Counted from the first letter of the stretch, positions 18,608-28,017 are shown. The stretch is 64,000 nt of DNA from Rubrivirga sp. SAORIC476 (GCF_002283555.1 NZ_MVOI01000006.1:576040-640039); one strand, 5' to 3'. A program made the numbers and translations. The notes: generated by a model not told the origin, from the letters alone.

Positions 18608-19483
18608 CTAGGGTATGCTGTTCGCTGCCTCGTACCGCTGGCGATGCTCCCGCAGGAACAGGAGGTCGAGGGGATGGGCAGGGTGAACCCGGAGCGTCCC
18701 GGTCCCCCCAGCGAGCGACAGGTCGTCGGCCACAGTGAAGACGTACAGATCGAACGCTACATGATGCGTGGGGCAGAGGCACAGGACGTTGGCGAGCACG
18801 TCCGGTCCGTCATGGGGCCTTCCCAGCGGCCGGATGTGCGCCGCCTCGGCATAGGGCCCGGTCGGGGTCTCGATGCGCTCGCCGCAGACCTGGCAGCGAA
18901 AGTCGTAGAGTCGTTTGACGTCTCGGGTGACGGCAGAGTCGCGCACGATCCTGGAGACGATGGTGTCTCGTCGCTCGGGCGGTCGAGACGCGCCGAACAG
19001 GCCGGGCTCCTCCGCGACCCGACCTCGTGAGGGCGCGTCGGGTTCGAGTCGTTCGAGCCGGAAGCGCCACACCCGGTACCCATCCCGGCCGGGCTCGGCC
19101 CAGTAGTCGGCCACGCGGTAGAGGCCGTCATAGCGGTAGCCAGCGGCGGGGCCGTCGTGCACGTCCGCGTGCGACCCGCGGATGACACGGACCGGGAGGC
19201 CGGTGCGGAGATTGTCCACCAGCGCCCGATTGGTCCGCGTGAGCGTCTGGTCTGCGACCTGTCGCCCGGACGACCGGTCGTTCCCTCCAGCGCCGGTGTA
19301 GATCACGACGTCCCCGAAGTCCTCGTCGTCCACGTAGCCACCGTTCAGGACGACCGATTCCGCACCCTCGCCGGCTCGACCACAGATACCAGCTTGTGTC
19401 GGACGATGAAGGCCGGCCTCCCGCAGGGCCTGGCGGTTTTCGAGAATCGCGCCGACCTCGATTCCTGGAATGTGTCCGAACAT
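18608..19483 (-). CDS. SRA-HNH modification-dependent restriction endonuclease
   Basis: 291 residues. The N-terminal SRA/YDG domain (1-150) is textbook: MFGHIPGIEVGAILENRQAL, HRPTQAGICG, GAESVVLNGGYVDDEDFGDV, VIYTGAGGND, ADQTLTRTNRALVDN, GLPVRVIRGSH and YDGLYRVADYW. The C-terminal HNH nuclease has CQVCG, AAHIRPLGRPHDGPDVLANV, LCLCPTHHVAFD. SRA domains flip and read 5-methyl- or 5-hydroxymethyl-cytosine in DNA, so this is predicted to be a type IV-like enzyme attacking cytosine-modified phage DNA. No partner methylase is adjacent. It lies between two family palindromes (about 18,590 and 19,499). Confidence 0.9.
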   Translation of the reverse strand: MFGHIPGIEVGAILENRQALREAGLHRPTQAGICGRAGEGAESVVLNGGYVDDEDFGDVVIYTGAGGNDRSSGRQVADQTLTRTNRALVDNLRTGLPVRVIRGSHADVHDGPAAGYRYDGLYRVADYWAEPGRDGYRVWRFRLERLEPDAPSRGRVAEEPGLFGASRPPERRDTIVSRIVRDSAVTRDVKRLYDFRCQVCGERIETPTGPYAEAAHIRPLGRPHDGPDVLANVLCLCPTHHVAFDLYVFTVADDLSLAGGTGTLRVHPAHPLDLLFLREHRQRYEAANSIP

Positions 19484-19498
19484 AGACGTTTGCCCTCA

Positions 19499-19518
19499 CC
19501 GCCTCGATGCCGAGGCGG
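19499..19518. repeat. intergenic palindrome CCGCCTCG-ATGC-CGAGGCGG
   Basis: Perfect 8-bp stem with a 4-base loop, in the 62-bp gap upstream of the SRA-HNH gene and downstream of the EcsC gene, both reading leftward. It is the same palindrome family as at 10,759, 24,374 and 56,957, and may end the EcsC transcript. Confidence 0.7.
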
Positions 19519-19545
19519 GCCGTGGCAGGAGAGGGTCTCCGAGCG

Positions 19546-20358
19546 CTACAGCCGCTCCTTCCGCTCCAGGTACAGCGCCCGCGACAGCATCACCGCCGCC
19601 TGCGCCGTCTGGTCGGTGAACCAGTAGTTGACGCCCGCGCCGACGGCCGCGCCCGCGATCGGGATCATCTGGGCCAGCTTCTGGGCGCCCAGGTTCTTGG
19701 CGATCTCGCGCGGCACGTGGCCCATTTGCTCGCGCAGCGTGCCCTGCGCCTTGCGCCCGCGGTAGCCGCCCCCGTCGATGGCCGCCGCCGCGACCGCCAG
19801 TTCGCGGAGCGCGTCCGACTTGGCCTCGCGGCTGCCCGAGGCGGCCACGTTGAAGATGGACACCACCAGCGGCGTGTAGCCGGGACCCTTGAGCGGGAAG
19901 CCGTAGGCCGCCGCGATCTGCTGGATGAGCCGGAAGTTGATCGTGAACAGGACCGGGATGTCGGCCGCGAGCAGGAGCGCGCCGCCGAGGCCCGCGCCGC
20001 CGCCGGAGAGCGCCGCGAGGACCGAGTTCTGCGAGGCGTACTGCTTGGCGAGCGCGTCGAGTTCGTCGAGCGGCCGGTCGCGCAGCTCGCCGACCGTCTC
20101 CACCTCGATGCCCACGGCGGCGGCCTTCGCGATCACGTCGTCGGCGTCGTAGGTCCAGGCGCTGGCGTCGTTGAGCGTCGAGAGCGCCTGTGTGAGCGCG
20201 TCGGTGAGCGTGTCCGTGACCGACTCCGGGACGAACTGGTCGAAGGCCCAGTCGACGGGCTTCATCGCGAAGCCGAGCGCCTGCTGAAGGAAGGTCTCGC
20301 CGCGTTCCCAGCGGTCGATTTCGCGCTGGGCGGTGCGTTCGTACTCAGAGAGGCGCAT
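19546..20358 (-). CDS. EcsC family protein
   Basis: 270 residues from ATG 20358 (MRLSEYERTAQREIDRWERG); the frame continues upstream without support. EcsC-family features: the N-terminal helix ending in ERGETFLQQALGFAMKPVDW, a glycine-rich hydrophobic segment (LAALSGGGAGLGGALLLAADIPVLFTINFRLIQQIAAAYG in the middle) and the C-terminal LAQMIPIAGAAVGAGVNYWF. These proteins are predicted membrane-associated helical proteins; EcsC of Bacillus is linked to an ABC exporter, but no transporter is adjacent here. The function is therefore open. Confidence 0.85.
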   Translation of the reverse strand: MRLSEYERTAQREIDRWERGETFLQQALGFAMKPVDWAFDQFVPESVTDTLTDALTQALSTLNDASAWTYDADDVIAKAAAVGIEVETVGELRDRPLDELDALAKQYASQNSVLAALSGGGAGLGGALLLAADIPVLFTINFRLIQQIAAAYGFPLKGPGYTPLVVSIFNVAASGSREAKSDALRELAVAAAAIDGGGYRGRKAQGTLREQMGHVPREIAKNLGAQKLAQMIPIAGAAVGAGVNYWFTDQTAQAAVMLSRALYLERKERL

Positions 20359-20408
20359 GGAGGAGGGTGGGGGACGGGGGCTAAGACGATGCCACGGCGA
20401 CAATAGAT

Positions 20409-20460
20409 GCGTGATCCGCGAGGCGGGCTCTCGAGGGAGGGCCCGACTCACGGATCACGC
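20409..20460 (-). terminator. inverted repeat downstream of the sigma-54 response regulator
   Basis: GCGTGATCCG and CGGATCACGC form a perfect 10-bp stem around a 32-base GC-rich interior that itself can pair (GGGCTCTCGAGGGAGGGCCC). It starts 37 bp after the regulator stop on the minus strand. The placement fits a transcription-ending or mRNA-stabilising hairpin, but there is no uridine tract. Confidence 0.5.
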
Positions 20461-20496
20461 AGCCGCTCGGACGAGCGGGCGGAGCGGGCGCGAGCC

Positions 20497-22110
20497 CTAC
20501 TCCGTGCTAATGTCGTACTTCTTGAGCAGCCGGTACATCGTCGCCCGGCCGATGCCGAGGTCGGCGGCGGCTCGCTCGACGTTGCCCTCCTGAAGCGTGT
20601 ACGCCCGCTCCACGGCGCGCCGCTTGAGCTCCTCCAGCGGGACGATCAGGTCGTCCGGGGCGAGGCCTGCGATTCCGTCGCCCGACGCCTCCGGCGCGGC
20701 TCCGCTCGGTGCGCTCCCGCTCGGCGCGGGAGTCGCGACCGGCAGCGGGGGGAGGTCGTCCCAGGACTGCGGCGCGGACGCCGAGGTGGCCGCTGGCGCA
20801 GCCTCGGGCACCACGGAGGCGGGGCTGGCAGCGCCGTCGCCTGACGAGCCGCGTCCCGAGGCCCCATCGCCGCCGTGCGGCGCGGTCCCCATGCGCTCGG
20901 CCCACGGGCGGATCGCCTGCGGCCCGCCGATCAGCAGGTCGGCCGGGGCGATCTCGTCGTCGTCGGCGATCAGGATGGCGCGCTCGATGGTCGACTTCAA
21001 CTCGCGGACGTTGCCCGGCCACGCGTAGTCGAGCACCGTGCGGACGGCGTCGCCGGAGAGGCGGCGGCCCTTGAACTGCGGGTGCGCCGCGACGTAGGCC
21101 TCCAGGAAGCCCTGCGCCAGCAGCAGCACGTCGTTGCCGCGCTCGCGCAGCGGCGGCAGCGCGATCGGGAACTGGAAGAGGCGGTAGTAGAGGTCCTCCC
21201 GGAACGTCCCCTCGCGGACCATCTGGAGCACGCTCTTGTTGGTCGCCGAGATCACCCGGCACTCGAACTTGATGGTGCCCGTCCCGCCGACGCGCGTGAC
21301 CTCCCGCGTCTGGAGCGCCCGCAGCAGCTTCGCTTGCAGCCCGAGGTCCAGCTCGCCGACCTCGTCGAGGAACAGCGTCCCGCCGTCGGCCTGCTCGAAC
21401 TTGCCGATGTGGCGCGCGTGGGCGCCCGTGAACGAGCCTTTCTCGTGGCCGAAGAACTCGCTCTCCATGAGCTCCTTCGGGATCGCCGCGCAGTTGACGA
21501 CCACGAACGGCCCGACCTCCGGCTCGCCGGGCGGCGGCGTCGAGTTGAAGTGGATGGCGCGCGCCACGAGCTCCTTGCCCGTCCCGGACTCGCCCTCGAT
21601 GGCGACCGTCAGGTTGCCGCGCAGCGTCTTCTGGACGAGCTGGTAGACGCGCTCCATGGCCGGGCTGTCGCCGACGATCTCCTCCATGCCGTACTTCTGC
21701 GCCACCTCGGCACGGAGCTGCTCCACCTCGCGGGCCAGCTTGACGCGCCCCTTGAGGCGCTCCACGACCATGTCGAGCTTGACGAGGTCGTCCTGGCCCT
21801 TCGTGATGTAGTCCGTCGCGCCGCCCTTCATGGCCTCCACGGCGACCTCGGCGGTGCCCTGGGCCGAGATCATCACGATGGGCAGGTCGGGCGCGAAGAG
21901 CTGAAGCCGCCGCAGCGTCTCCATGCCGCCGATGCCCGGCATCATGATGTCGAGGAAGACGAGGTCTGGCTTGAGGCGGTCGAGCGCGTCGAGCGCGTCC
22001 TCGCCGGAATGGAACACCGACACCTCGTGGTCCTTCGGCTTGTCGAGCCGGTACGAGAGGAGGCGGGCGTAGTGCTTGTCGTCGTCGACGACGAAGATGC
22101 GCGTGGTCAC
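20497..22110 (-). CDS. NtrC-type sigma-54 response regulator
   Basis: 537 residues from GTG 22110, which gives the canonical start [13 protein letters not shown] domain (1-120) with phospho-Asp54 in [14 protein letters not shown]+ domain with Walker A GESGTGKE (173-180), loop GSFTGA (225-230), [31 protein letters not shown] and WPGNVREL, then a 120-residue A/P/S-rich linker and a Fis HTH ([20 protein letters not shown]). The loop has S where GAFTGA has A. No histidine kinase is adjacent, so its signal is unknown. It activates sigma-54 promoters on phosphorylation. Confidence 0.94.
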   Translation of the reverse strand: MTTRIFVVDDDKHYARLLSYRLDKPKDHEVSVFHSGEDALDALDRLKPDLVFLDIMMPGIGGMETLRRLQLFAPDLPIVMISAQGTAEVAVEAMKGGATDYITKGQDDLVKLDMVVERLKGRVKLAREVEQLRAEVAQKYGMEEIVGDSPAMERVYQLVQKTLRGNLTVAIEGESGTGKELVARAIHFNSTPPPGEPEVGPFVVVNCAAIPKELMESEFFGHEKGSFTGAHARHIGKFEQADGGTLFLDEVGELDLGLQAKLLRALQTREVTRVGGTGTIKFECRVISATNKSVLQMVREGTFREDLYYRLFQFPIALPPLRERGNDVLLLAQGFLEAYVAAHPQFKGRRLSGDAVRTVLDYAWPGNVRELKSTIERAILIADDDEIAPADLLIGGPQAIRPWAERMGTAPHGGDGASGRGSSGDGAASPASVVPEAAPAATSASAPQSWDDLPPLPVATPAPSGSAPSGAAPEASGDGIAGLAPDDLIVPLEELKRRAVERAYTLQEGNVERAAADLGIGRATMYRLLKKYDISTE

Positions 22111-22331
22111 GGGGTAGGAGGGGGAGGAGGGGGACAGGTATCGCACATCCCCGGCCACGCTTGACCCCGCGCCGTTCACGCCGGACGCCGGACGCGGACC
22201 GGCTCCGTTTGTCGCCGTTGTTTTCTCACAATGAGACGGCGCGGAGGTCGCTGGCCCGAGCCCCGGCACCGGCCGGGGGCGAGGTGGGGGCACGGCTACA
22301 TTCGTGGCCTCCCCATCCCGCCACCTGCTCG

Positions 22332-23405
22332 ATGCGAATCGCGCTCCTCGCCCTGCTGCTCTGCCCCCTCGCGTCGGCCCAGCCCCTCCGTGTCGACCTC
22401 GTCCCGGGGGAGGCGGACCTCGGCCTCAGCTACAGCCGCGCGTCGCTGGGGGAAGACGGCACCGCGTCGCTGACCTGGCGGGACCGCGATGCGCCCGTGG
22501 AGGTCACGGTAGCCGATGGGACCCTCCGGCACGCCGATCGGTCCGTCCCACTGGAGCCGCTGAACGACCAGGTGTCGTCCGCCTCGATGGCCATCGAGGG
22601 CCTGGGGACGCTGGCCGTGCTCGTGCGCGAGGGAAGCACGGGCCTGCTCTACACCCTCTCCGACCTCCGCGTGGGGACCGCCGTCGTCGGGGAGCACCGT
22701 ACCGGGGTGGCGATCCGGCGGCAGGCCGGGCAGTCGAGCTTCGACGGGGCCCACCTCTTCGTGGACCTCGACGGCGACGGCGCCCTCCGAGGGGCGACCG
22801 AGGTGGACAGCCTCGGCGTGTTGCACCAGCGCGAGCGGGCCGCCCCGGGGGAGCCGTTCTCGCTCGACGGTCGTGCGCTCGTCCTCGATGCGGTGTCGCC
22901 CGACGGGACGGCCCTGTGGCTCGACGCTCCGGCATCGGACGTGGCTGCCGCGCCGGGCTTCGTCGGGCCGGACATCCGGCTCACGTCCCTCGCCGACGCG
23001 GCCCCGCGTGCGGTGTCCGACTTTCGCGGGCGGACCGTCGTGCTGCTCTGGTGGTCCACCACCTGCACGTTCTGCGAGCAGGCACGGCCGGAGATGAACG
23101 AGGTGGCGGCGCGCTACGCCGACGACGAGGAGGTCGTCTGGCTCGCCCCTGCAGGCCACGCCGATGTCGACCGCGACGTGCAGGCGGGCGAGGTCACGGC
23201 CTTCCTGCAGGAGCGGCCGTACACCGCCGAGGTGCTGCTGGCCCCGGCCGACGCCCTCGGGGCCTACGCCGTCGACGGCTACCCACACTACGTCGTGCTC
23301 GCGCCGGACGGTCGTGTGGTGCTGGACGAGAGCGCCGCCTCCGAGGAGCGGGGCGCCCAGATCGAGGCCGCCATCGCGCTCGCGCGGGCGGCCTCTGCGG
23401 ACTAG
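22332..23405 (+). CDS. exported thioredoxin-fold (TlpA-like) protein
   Basis: 357 residues from ATG 22332 with a short signal peptide (IALLALLLCPLASAQ). The first 210 residues form an unrecognised beta-rich region with an EF-hand-like FVDLDGDGAL. The C-terminal 140 residues are a TlpA/ResA-type redoxin: SDFRGRTVVLLWWSTTCTFC with active site CTFC, EVAARYADDEEVVWLAPAG, VDGYPHYVVLAPDGRVV (cis-Pro loop). It probably reduces or exchanges disulfides outside the cytoplasm. The stop overlaps the convergent uppP stop by 4 bp. Confidence 0.82.
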   Translation: MRIALLALLLCPLASAQPLRVDLVPGEADLGLSYSRASLGEDGTASLTWRDRDAPVEVTVADGTLRHADRSVPLEPLNDQVSSASMAIEGLGTLAVLVREGSTGLLYTLSDLRVGTAVVGEHRTGVAIRRQAGQSSFDGAHLFVDLDGDGALRGATEVDSLGVLHQRERAAPGEPFSLDGRALVLDAVSPDGTALWLDAPASDVAAAPGFVGPDIRLTSLADAAPRAVSDFRGRTVVLLWWSTTCTFCEQARPEMNEVAARYADDEEVVWLAPAGHADVDRDVQAGEVTAFLQERPYTAEVLLAPADALGAYAVDGYPHYVVLAPDGRVVLDESAASEERGAQIEAAIALARAASAD

Positions 23406-24280
23406 ATCCAGATCAGCCCCGCGATGCCGATCGCGAAGCAGTAGTAGGCGAAGTACTGGAGCGAGTGCCGCTGCACCAGCACCCGCACCGCGCGGATGGC
23501 GAACACGCCCGAGGCGAACGCCACCACGGTGCCCACGAGCAGCGGCAGCCAGCCGGTCGTCATGCCGACCTCCAGCATGTCGAGCGTCTTGAGCAGCGTC
23601 GCGCCGAGGACGACCGGCAGCAGCATCAGGAACGAGAAGTCGGCCGCGTCCTTCCGGTCCACGTTGAGGTAGATGGCCGTGCAGATCGTCGAGCCCGAGC
23701 GGCTGATGCCCGGGATGAGGGCGCACGTCTGGGCGATGCCGATGAGGACCGACTTCAGCGGCGAGAGCTCGCCGTCGGGGTCCGGGCGGAGGCGCGTCAG
23801 CAGGAGCAGGACGCCCGTCACGATGAGAGCGCCGCAGACGAAGCGCGGGTCGCCGAAGAGCGCCTCCAGCCGCTCCTCGAAGAGGATGTAGCCGAGGAAG
23901 GTCGGCACCATCGTGATGAGGATGAACAGCGCCAGCCGCAGCGACGGCACGCGCCCGCCCGACGGCTGCGGCTGGTAGTGGATCTCCGAGCCGGGCGTCC
24001 GCTCAATCGGCCCTGGCCGAATGGCCTGCGCCCAGGCGCTCGGCGTGGTCAGCGCGCCGAACGCGTCGGCGAGGATGCGGCCGATGCGCTCGCGGTAGAC
24101 CACCAGGATCGAGAGCGCGGTCCCGAAGTGGACGAAGACCTCGAAGGTGACGTCGTTGGCGTTCGACGTGTCCAGGCCGAGCAGGTACTCACCGAGCACG
24201 AGGTGCCCGGAGGACGAGATCGGAAGGAACTCGGCGAGGCCCTGGACGAGGCCCAGGAGCGCGGCTTGCCACCACGTCAT
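23402..24280 (-). CDS. uppP: undecaprenyl-diphosphatase (BacA/UppP type)
   Basis: 292 residues, polytopic membrane protein. Diagnostic motifs: GLVQGLAEFLPISSSGHLVL near the N terminus and LIPGISRSGSTICTAI in the second half. These form the two inverted-topology active-site repeats with (E/Q)XXXE and PGXSRSXXT. It dephosphorylates undecaprenyl diphosphate to recycle the lipid carrier for peptidoglycan and surface polysaccharides. The loop between helices 3 and 4 (residues about 85-115) is longer than in E. coli as I recall it. Confidence 0.96.
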   Translation of the reverse strand: MTWWQAALLGLVQGLAEFLPISSSGHLVLGEYLLGLDTSNANDVTFEVFVHFGTALSILVVYRERIGRILADAFGALTTPSAWAQAIRPGPIERTPGSEIHYQPQPSGGRVPSLRLALFILITMVPTFLGYILFEERLEALFGDPRFVCGALIVTGVLLLLTRLRPDPDGELSPLKSVLIGIAQTCALIPGISRSGSTICTAIYLNVDRKDAADFSFLMLLPVVLGATLLKTLDMLEVGMTTGWLPLLVGTVVAFASGVFAIRAVRVLVQRHSLQYFAYYCFAIGIAGLIWI

Positions 24281-24373
24281 GTGCGGAGGGGGAGAGGGGG
24301 CGCCAACCTACGCCGGGGCTGCGGCGGCCGTCCGTGGAGCCTCGGCGATGCATGCCGGCGCTCGGCAGCCGGT

Positions 24374-24395
24374 CCCGCCTCGGCTCCGAGGCGGG
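24374..24395. repeat. intergenic palindrome, 10-bp perfect arms
   Basis: CCCGCCTCGG, loop CT, CCGAGGCGGG: the longest perfect arms of the palindrome family in this window. It lies between divergent start codons (uppP and the M36 peptidase), so it cannot be a conventional terminator for either neighbour. Confidence 0.75.
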
Positions 24396-24459
24396 TAGGG
24401 GAGGGCGTTCAGACGCGCAGTGTGGAACGATCCCGTGTTTTCCCCTAGGTGTGAAGGGA

Positions 24460-24487
24460 TTGACAAGTCTTGGAACGGCGGTAGATA
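24460..24487 (+). promoter_or_regulatory. candidate sigma70-like promoter for the M36 peptidase
   Basis: TTGACA (24,460-24,465), 16-bp spacer, TAGATA (24,482-24,487), about 170 bp upstream of the start codon in an otherwise GC-rich gap. It is plausible by consensus only. Confidence 0.35.
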
Positions 24488-24660
24488 GCGCTCCCGACTG
24501 GGGCTCGACCTCCGCTGGCAGGGAGGTCTCCCAGGGAGGCCCACGGCGCGACTGCGCCATGCGCACTCGTGCGCGGACTCGCCTGATCCCTGTCGGAGTC
24601 CGCGGCACGCACCGCGAGACGGGAGGAGGCGAGGCGACCCCCCAGCCACCCTCTCCCTAC

Positions 24661-27633
24661 ATGGCTCGTTTTGCTTCCCGTGCCGTTCTCGGCCTCCTCG
24701 TCCTCCTGAGTGCGCCCGCGGTGCTCGCCCAGTCCGCGGTGGACTCGGCCACCGACTACCTCCGCCAAAACGCGACGGCCGTCGGGCTCGCCCCGGCGGA
24801 TCTCGCCGACCTCGTCGTGGCCGACCAGAACGTCAGCCGCGTCTCGGGCATCACGCACATCTACTACCAGCAGGCGATCGACGGCATCCCCGTCTACGAC
24901 GCCATCGTCAACGTCGCCGTGGGGCGCACCGGCGCCGTGCTGGCGGCCGGCAGCCGCGCCGTCCCGAACCTCCGCCGCGCCGTCCGCAGCGACGCGCGCG
25001 GCCTCGGCGCGGCCGAGGCGGTCCAGGCCGCCGGGCGGGCGCTCGGCATCCCCGTGTCGCTCAGCGGCTCGCCGGAGCCCCTGACCGGCCTCGGGGAGGG
25101 CGTCGCCTTCACGGACGCTGTCTCGGGCGAATCCGTCCAGGCGCGGCTGATGTACGTGCCGGTGTTCCGGGGCGGCGTCGAACTCGCCTGGGTCGTCACG
25201 ATCTCCTCGACCGACGGCGCGCACCTCTGGCAGGCGGCCGTCCACGCGGGCAGCGGCGCCATCATCCACCAGGACGACCTCGCCAACGAGGAGCAGTGGG
25301 CCGCAGACGACCACCTGCCCGCGGGCTGGGCCGTCGTCGCGCCGACGGCGCCGGAAGCCTCGCCCTCGACGCTGATGGACCTCGCGCGCCTGACCGACAC
25401 CGCCCCCGTGGGCGCCACCCCGGGCGCTGTCAGCATGTACCGCGTCTATGGCGGCAACATCGAGAGCCCGAGCCACGCGGGAAACGCGACCCAGGACTTC
25501 CGGACGCGCATCTTCACGGCGGGCAACCCGGAGGCCTCGCCGCTGGGCTGGCACAACACCGGTGCGGCCTCCTACACGATCACGCGCGGCAACAACGTCC
25601 ACGCGGGCGTGGACCTCGTCTCGCCCAACGGGATCGACGAGGGCACCGAGCCCGACGGCACGTCGCGCCTCTGGTTCAACTTCCCGTTCTCGCCGTCCAC
25701 CCAGCCCGCAGCGGAGTACCGACCCGCCGCGGTGACGAACACGTTCTTCTGGAACAACATCGTCCACGACGTGACGTGGTTCTACGGCTTCGATGAGGAG
25801 GCCGGCAACTTCCAGACGGTCAACTTCTCGGGCCTCGCCGACGGCAACGACGCCGTCCGTGCCGAGAGCCAGGACTACAGCGGCACCAACAACGCCAACT
25901 TCTCGACGCCGCCGGACGGCTTCGCGCCGCGGATGCAGATGTACGTCTGGACCAACCCGCTGCCCAACGAACTCACCTACAACGGCCAGACGGTCGTGAT
26001 GACGGGCGCTGCGTTCGGTCCCAAGTTCCCGCTCTCCGGCCTCACGGCGGCAGGCGTCCTCGTCACGGACGGCACGGCGCTGCCGAACGAGGGGTGCAAC
26101 CCGCTCGTCAACGGCGCCCAGGTCGCGGGCAAGGTGGCCATCGTGTACCGCGGCTCGTGCGCCTTCACCATCAAGGTCAAGAACGCCCAGGACGCAGGCG
26201 CCGTCGGCGTCATCGTGGTCAACAACGCGGGCGGCAACCCGGGCACGCTCGGCGGTGCCGATGCGACCGTGACCATCCCCGCGGGCATGGTATCGGACGT
26301 GAACGGCGCGGCCCTCATCAGTGCGCTCCCGACCACCGTGACGGTCCGCAACCTCGGCGCGGCCGTGCTCGACCGCGACAGCGACTTCGACAACGGCATC
26401 ATCGTCCACGAGTACGGTCACGGCATCTCGAACCGCCTCACGGGCGGGCGCCTCACCACGAGCTGCCTCGCGACCACCTACTCGGGCGGTGGCATGACGT
26501 TCGAGAGTGAGCAGATGGGCGAGGGCTGGAGCGACTACTACGCGCTCCTGCTCACCGACACCAACACGGACGGGCGCGGCATCGGCACGTACGCCGTCTA
26601 CCAGCCGACGGACGGTCAGGGCATCCGCCCGTACCGCTACAGCACGGACATGAGCGTCAACCCGATGACGTACGACTACATCAAGACGGCCGTCGCCCCG
26701 CACGGCGTCGGCACGGTGTGGGCGACGATGGCGTGGGACATGACGCGCAACCTCGTCGGCCGGTACGGCTTCGACCCCGACATCTACACCGGCACGGGCG
26801 GCAACAACATCGCCCTGCAGCTCGTGACGGAGGGGCTCAAGCTCCAGCCCTGCCGCCCCGGCTTCGTGGACGGCCGCGACGCCATCCTCGCCGCGGACGT
26901 CGCCATCAACGACGGCGCCAACCAGTGCCTCATCTGGGACTCGTTCGCGCGTCGCGGCCTCGGCGCCAGCGCCGACCAGGGCTGGTACTACGACAAGACC
27001 GACGGAACGGAGGCGTTCGACCTCCCGCTTTCCTGCGCGACCTCCTCGATGGGCGTCGACGCGGTCCAGGCGCTCGTGGCGAGCACCGCGCTCACGGCGG
27101 GTCAGGGCGAGCAACTGGTCTCGAAGCTGACCTCGGCGCAGCAGGCCCTCGCCGCGTCGCGCCCGCGGCCGGACATCGCGCTCAACCGCGTCAACGCGTT
27201 CATCGCGAGCGTCCAGACGATCGGCATGCAGCGGCTCACGGATGAGGAGGAGCAGAGGCTCGTCGACATCGGTGCGGGCTACATCAACCGGATCAACGAG
27301 TTCTACCCGGGCACGGCGGCCCTGGCCGCGTTCGGCGGCACGGCCTCGGCCTCGGCCGGTCTGCCGACCGAGTTCGCGCTCGACCAGAACGCGCCCAACC
27401 CGATCGGCGCAGGCTCCGCGACGATCCAGTTCGCGCTGCCGGAGGACGCGCAGGTCCGCCTCGTCGTCTACGACGTGATGGGCCGCGCCGTCGCCGAGGT
27501 CGCCAACGGCGCCTTCCCGGCGGGCTTCCACCGCGTCTCCGTCGACACGGGCGCGCTCGCCAGTGGCACGTACGTCTACCGCATCGAGGCGGGCGACTTC
27601 ACGGCCACGCGCCAGATGACGGTGGTCCGCTAG
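24661..27633 (+). CDS. secreted M36 (fungalysin) metallopeptidase with PA domain and T9SS-type sorting tail
   Basis: 990 residues from ATG 24661, which starts a signal peptide (VLGLLVLLSAPAVLAQ). Order: FTP-type propeptide (about 20-200), M36 catalytic region with a PA insert (about 440-560; GKVAIVYRGSCAFTIKVKNA), zinc motif HEYGHGISNR with a downstream EGWSDYYALLL glutamate ligand, helical tail, then an 85-residue C-terminal domain (FALDQNAPNPIGAGSATIQF, GTYVYRIEAGDF) typical of Por/type IX sorting signals. It is predicted to be an extracellular, surface-released zinc endopeptidase, self-processed from a zymogen. Confidence 0.94.
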   Translation: MARFASRAVLGLLVLLSAPAVLAQSAVDSATDYLRQNATAVGLAPADLADLVVADQNVSRVSGITHIYYQQAIDGIPVYDAIVNVAVGRTGAVLAAGSRAVPNLRRAVRSDARGLGAAEAVQAAGRALGIPVSLSGSPEPLTGLGEGVAFTDAVSGESVQARLMYVPVFRGGVELAWVVTISSTDGAHLWQAAVHAGSGAIIHQDDLANEEQWAADDHLPAGWAVVAPTAPEASPSTLMDLARLTDTAPVGATPGAVSMYRVYGGNIESPSHAGNATQDFRTRIFTAGNPEASPLGWHNTGAASYTITRGNNVHAGVDLVSPNGIDEGTEPDGTSRLWFNFPFSPSTQPAAEYRPAAVTNTFFWNNIVHDVTWFYGFDEEAGNFQTVNFSGLADGNDAVRAESQDYSGTNNANFSTPPDGFAPRMQMYVWTNPLPNELTYNGQTVVMTGAAFGPKFPLSGLTAAGVLVTDGTALPNEGCNPLVNGAQVAGKVAIVYRGSCAFTIKVKNAQDAGAVGVIVVNNAGGNPGTLGGADATVTIPAGMVSDVNGAALISALPTTVTVRNLGAAVLDRDSDFDNGIIVHEYGHGISNRLTGGRLTTSCLATTYSGGGMTFESEQMGEGWSDYYALLLTDTNTDGRGIGTYAVYQPTDGQGIRPYRYSTDMSVNPMTYDYIKTAVAPHGVGTVWATMAWDMTRNLVGRYGFDPDIYTGTGGNNIALQLVTEGLKLQPCRPGFVDGRDAILAADVAINDGANQCLIWDSFARRGLGASADQGWYYDKTDGTEAFDLPLSCATSSMGVDAVQALVASTALTAGQGEQLVSKLTSAQQALAASRPRPDIALNRVNAFIASVQTIGMQRLTDEEEQRLVDIGAGYINRINEFYPGTAALAAFGGTASASAGLPTEFALDQNAPNPIGAGSATIQFALPEDAQVRLVVYDVMGRAVAEVANGAFPAGFHRVSVDTGALASGTYVYRIEAGDFTATRQMTVVR

Positions 27634-27718
27634 CGACCAGACGGATCCGGCGCCCTCCGGGGCGTCTCGGCGGGGCCGGGCGCATGTCGCTCGGCCCCGC
27701 CGTCATGTTCGGCCCTGC

Positions 27719-27738
27719 CCGCCTCGGGCTCGGGGCGG
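27719..27738. repeat. degenerate copy of the CCGCCTCGG palindrome
   Basis: CCGCCTCGGGCTCGGGGCGG, the dispersed palindrome with an A-to-G change in the right arm, about 85 bp after the M36 peptidase stop and just before the tandem array. Confidence 0.5.
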
Positions 27739-27765
27739 ACCAGGGCCGCGCCCCACCGCTCTGCG

Positions 27766-28017
27766 GAGGCTCACCACGCCTTCGCCGAGGCTCACCACGC
27801 CTTCGCCGAGGCTCACCACGCCTTCGCCGAGGCTCACCACGCCTTCGCCGAGGCTCACCACGCCTTCGCCGAGGCTCACCACGCCTTCGCCGGGGCTCCC
27901 CATGCCTTCGCCGAGGCTCCCGATGCCTTCGCCGAGACTCCCCGCGCCTTCGCGGAGGCTCCCCATGCCTTCGCCGGGGCTCGCCACCGCTCCGCCGGGT
28001 CTGCCCACGACTCCCCC
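27766..28017. repeat. 21-bp tandem repeat, about 12 copies
   Basis: Six identical 21-bp units run head to tail from 27,766 to 27,891 (core GGCTCACCACGCCTTCG). Six diverged units follow at the same period to 28,017, changing mostly at the CACCACGCC positions (to CCCCATGCC, CCCGATGCC, CGCCACCGC). Copies are homogeneous at the left end and decay to the right, as expected for replication-slippage arrays. There are no spacers, so this is not a CRISPR. Confidence 0.95.

Larger units (their letters stand above)
24281..24660. other. 380-bp intergenic region upstream of the M36 peptidase
   Basis: A divergent gap between uppP and the M36 peptidase gene. It contains the best copy of the dispersed palindrome (24,374-24,395) and a TTGACA/TAGATA pair at 24,460-24,487. 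The stretch 24,545-24,660 holds several short GC-rich inverted repeats but no convincing gene; an open frame running through it into the peptidase lacks coding character. Confidence 0.6.

Noticed and set aside
24445-27531. Open frame of over 1000 codons antisense to the M36 peptidase
   Set aside because: It is a GC-rich mirror frame with low-complexity R/V/D/A composition, and the opposite strand encodes a complete recognisable peptidase.
27766-28017. CRISPR array
   Set aside because: Repeats are directly abutting with no spacers, and no cas genes are nearby.
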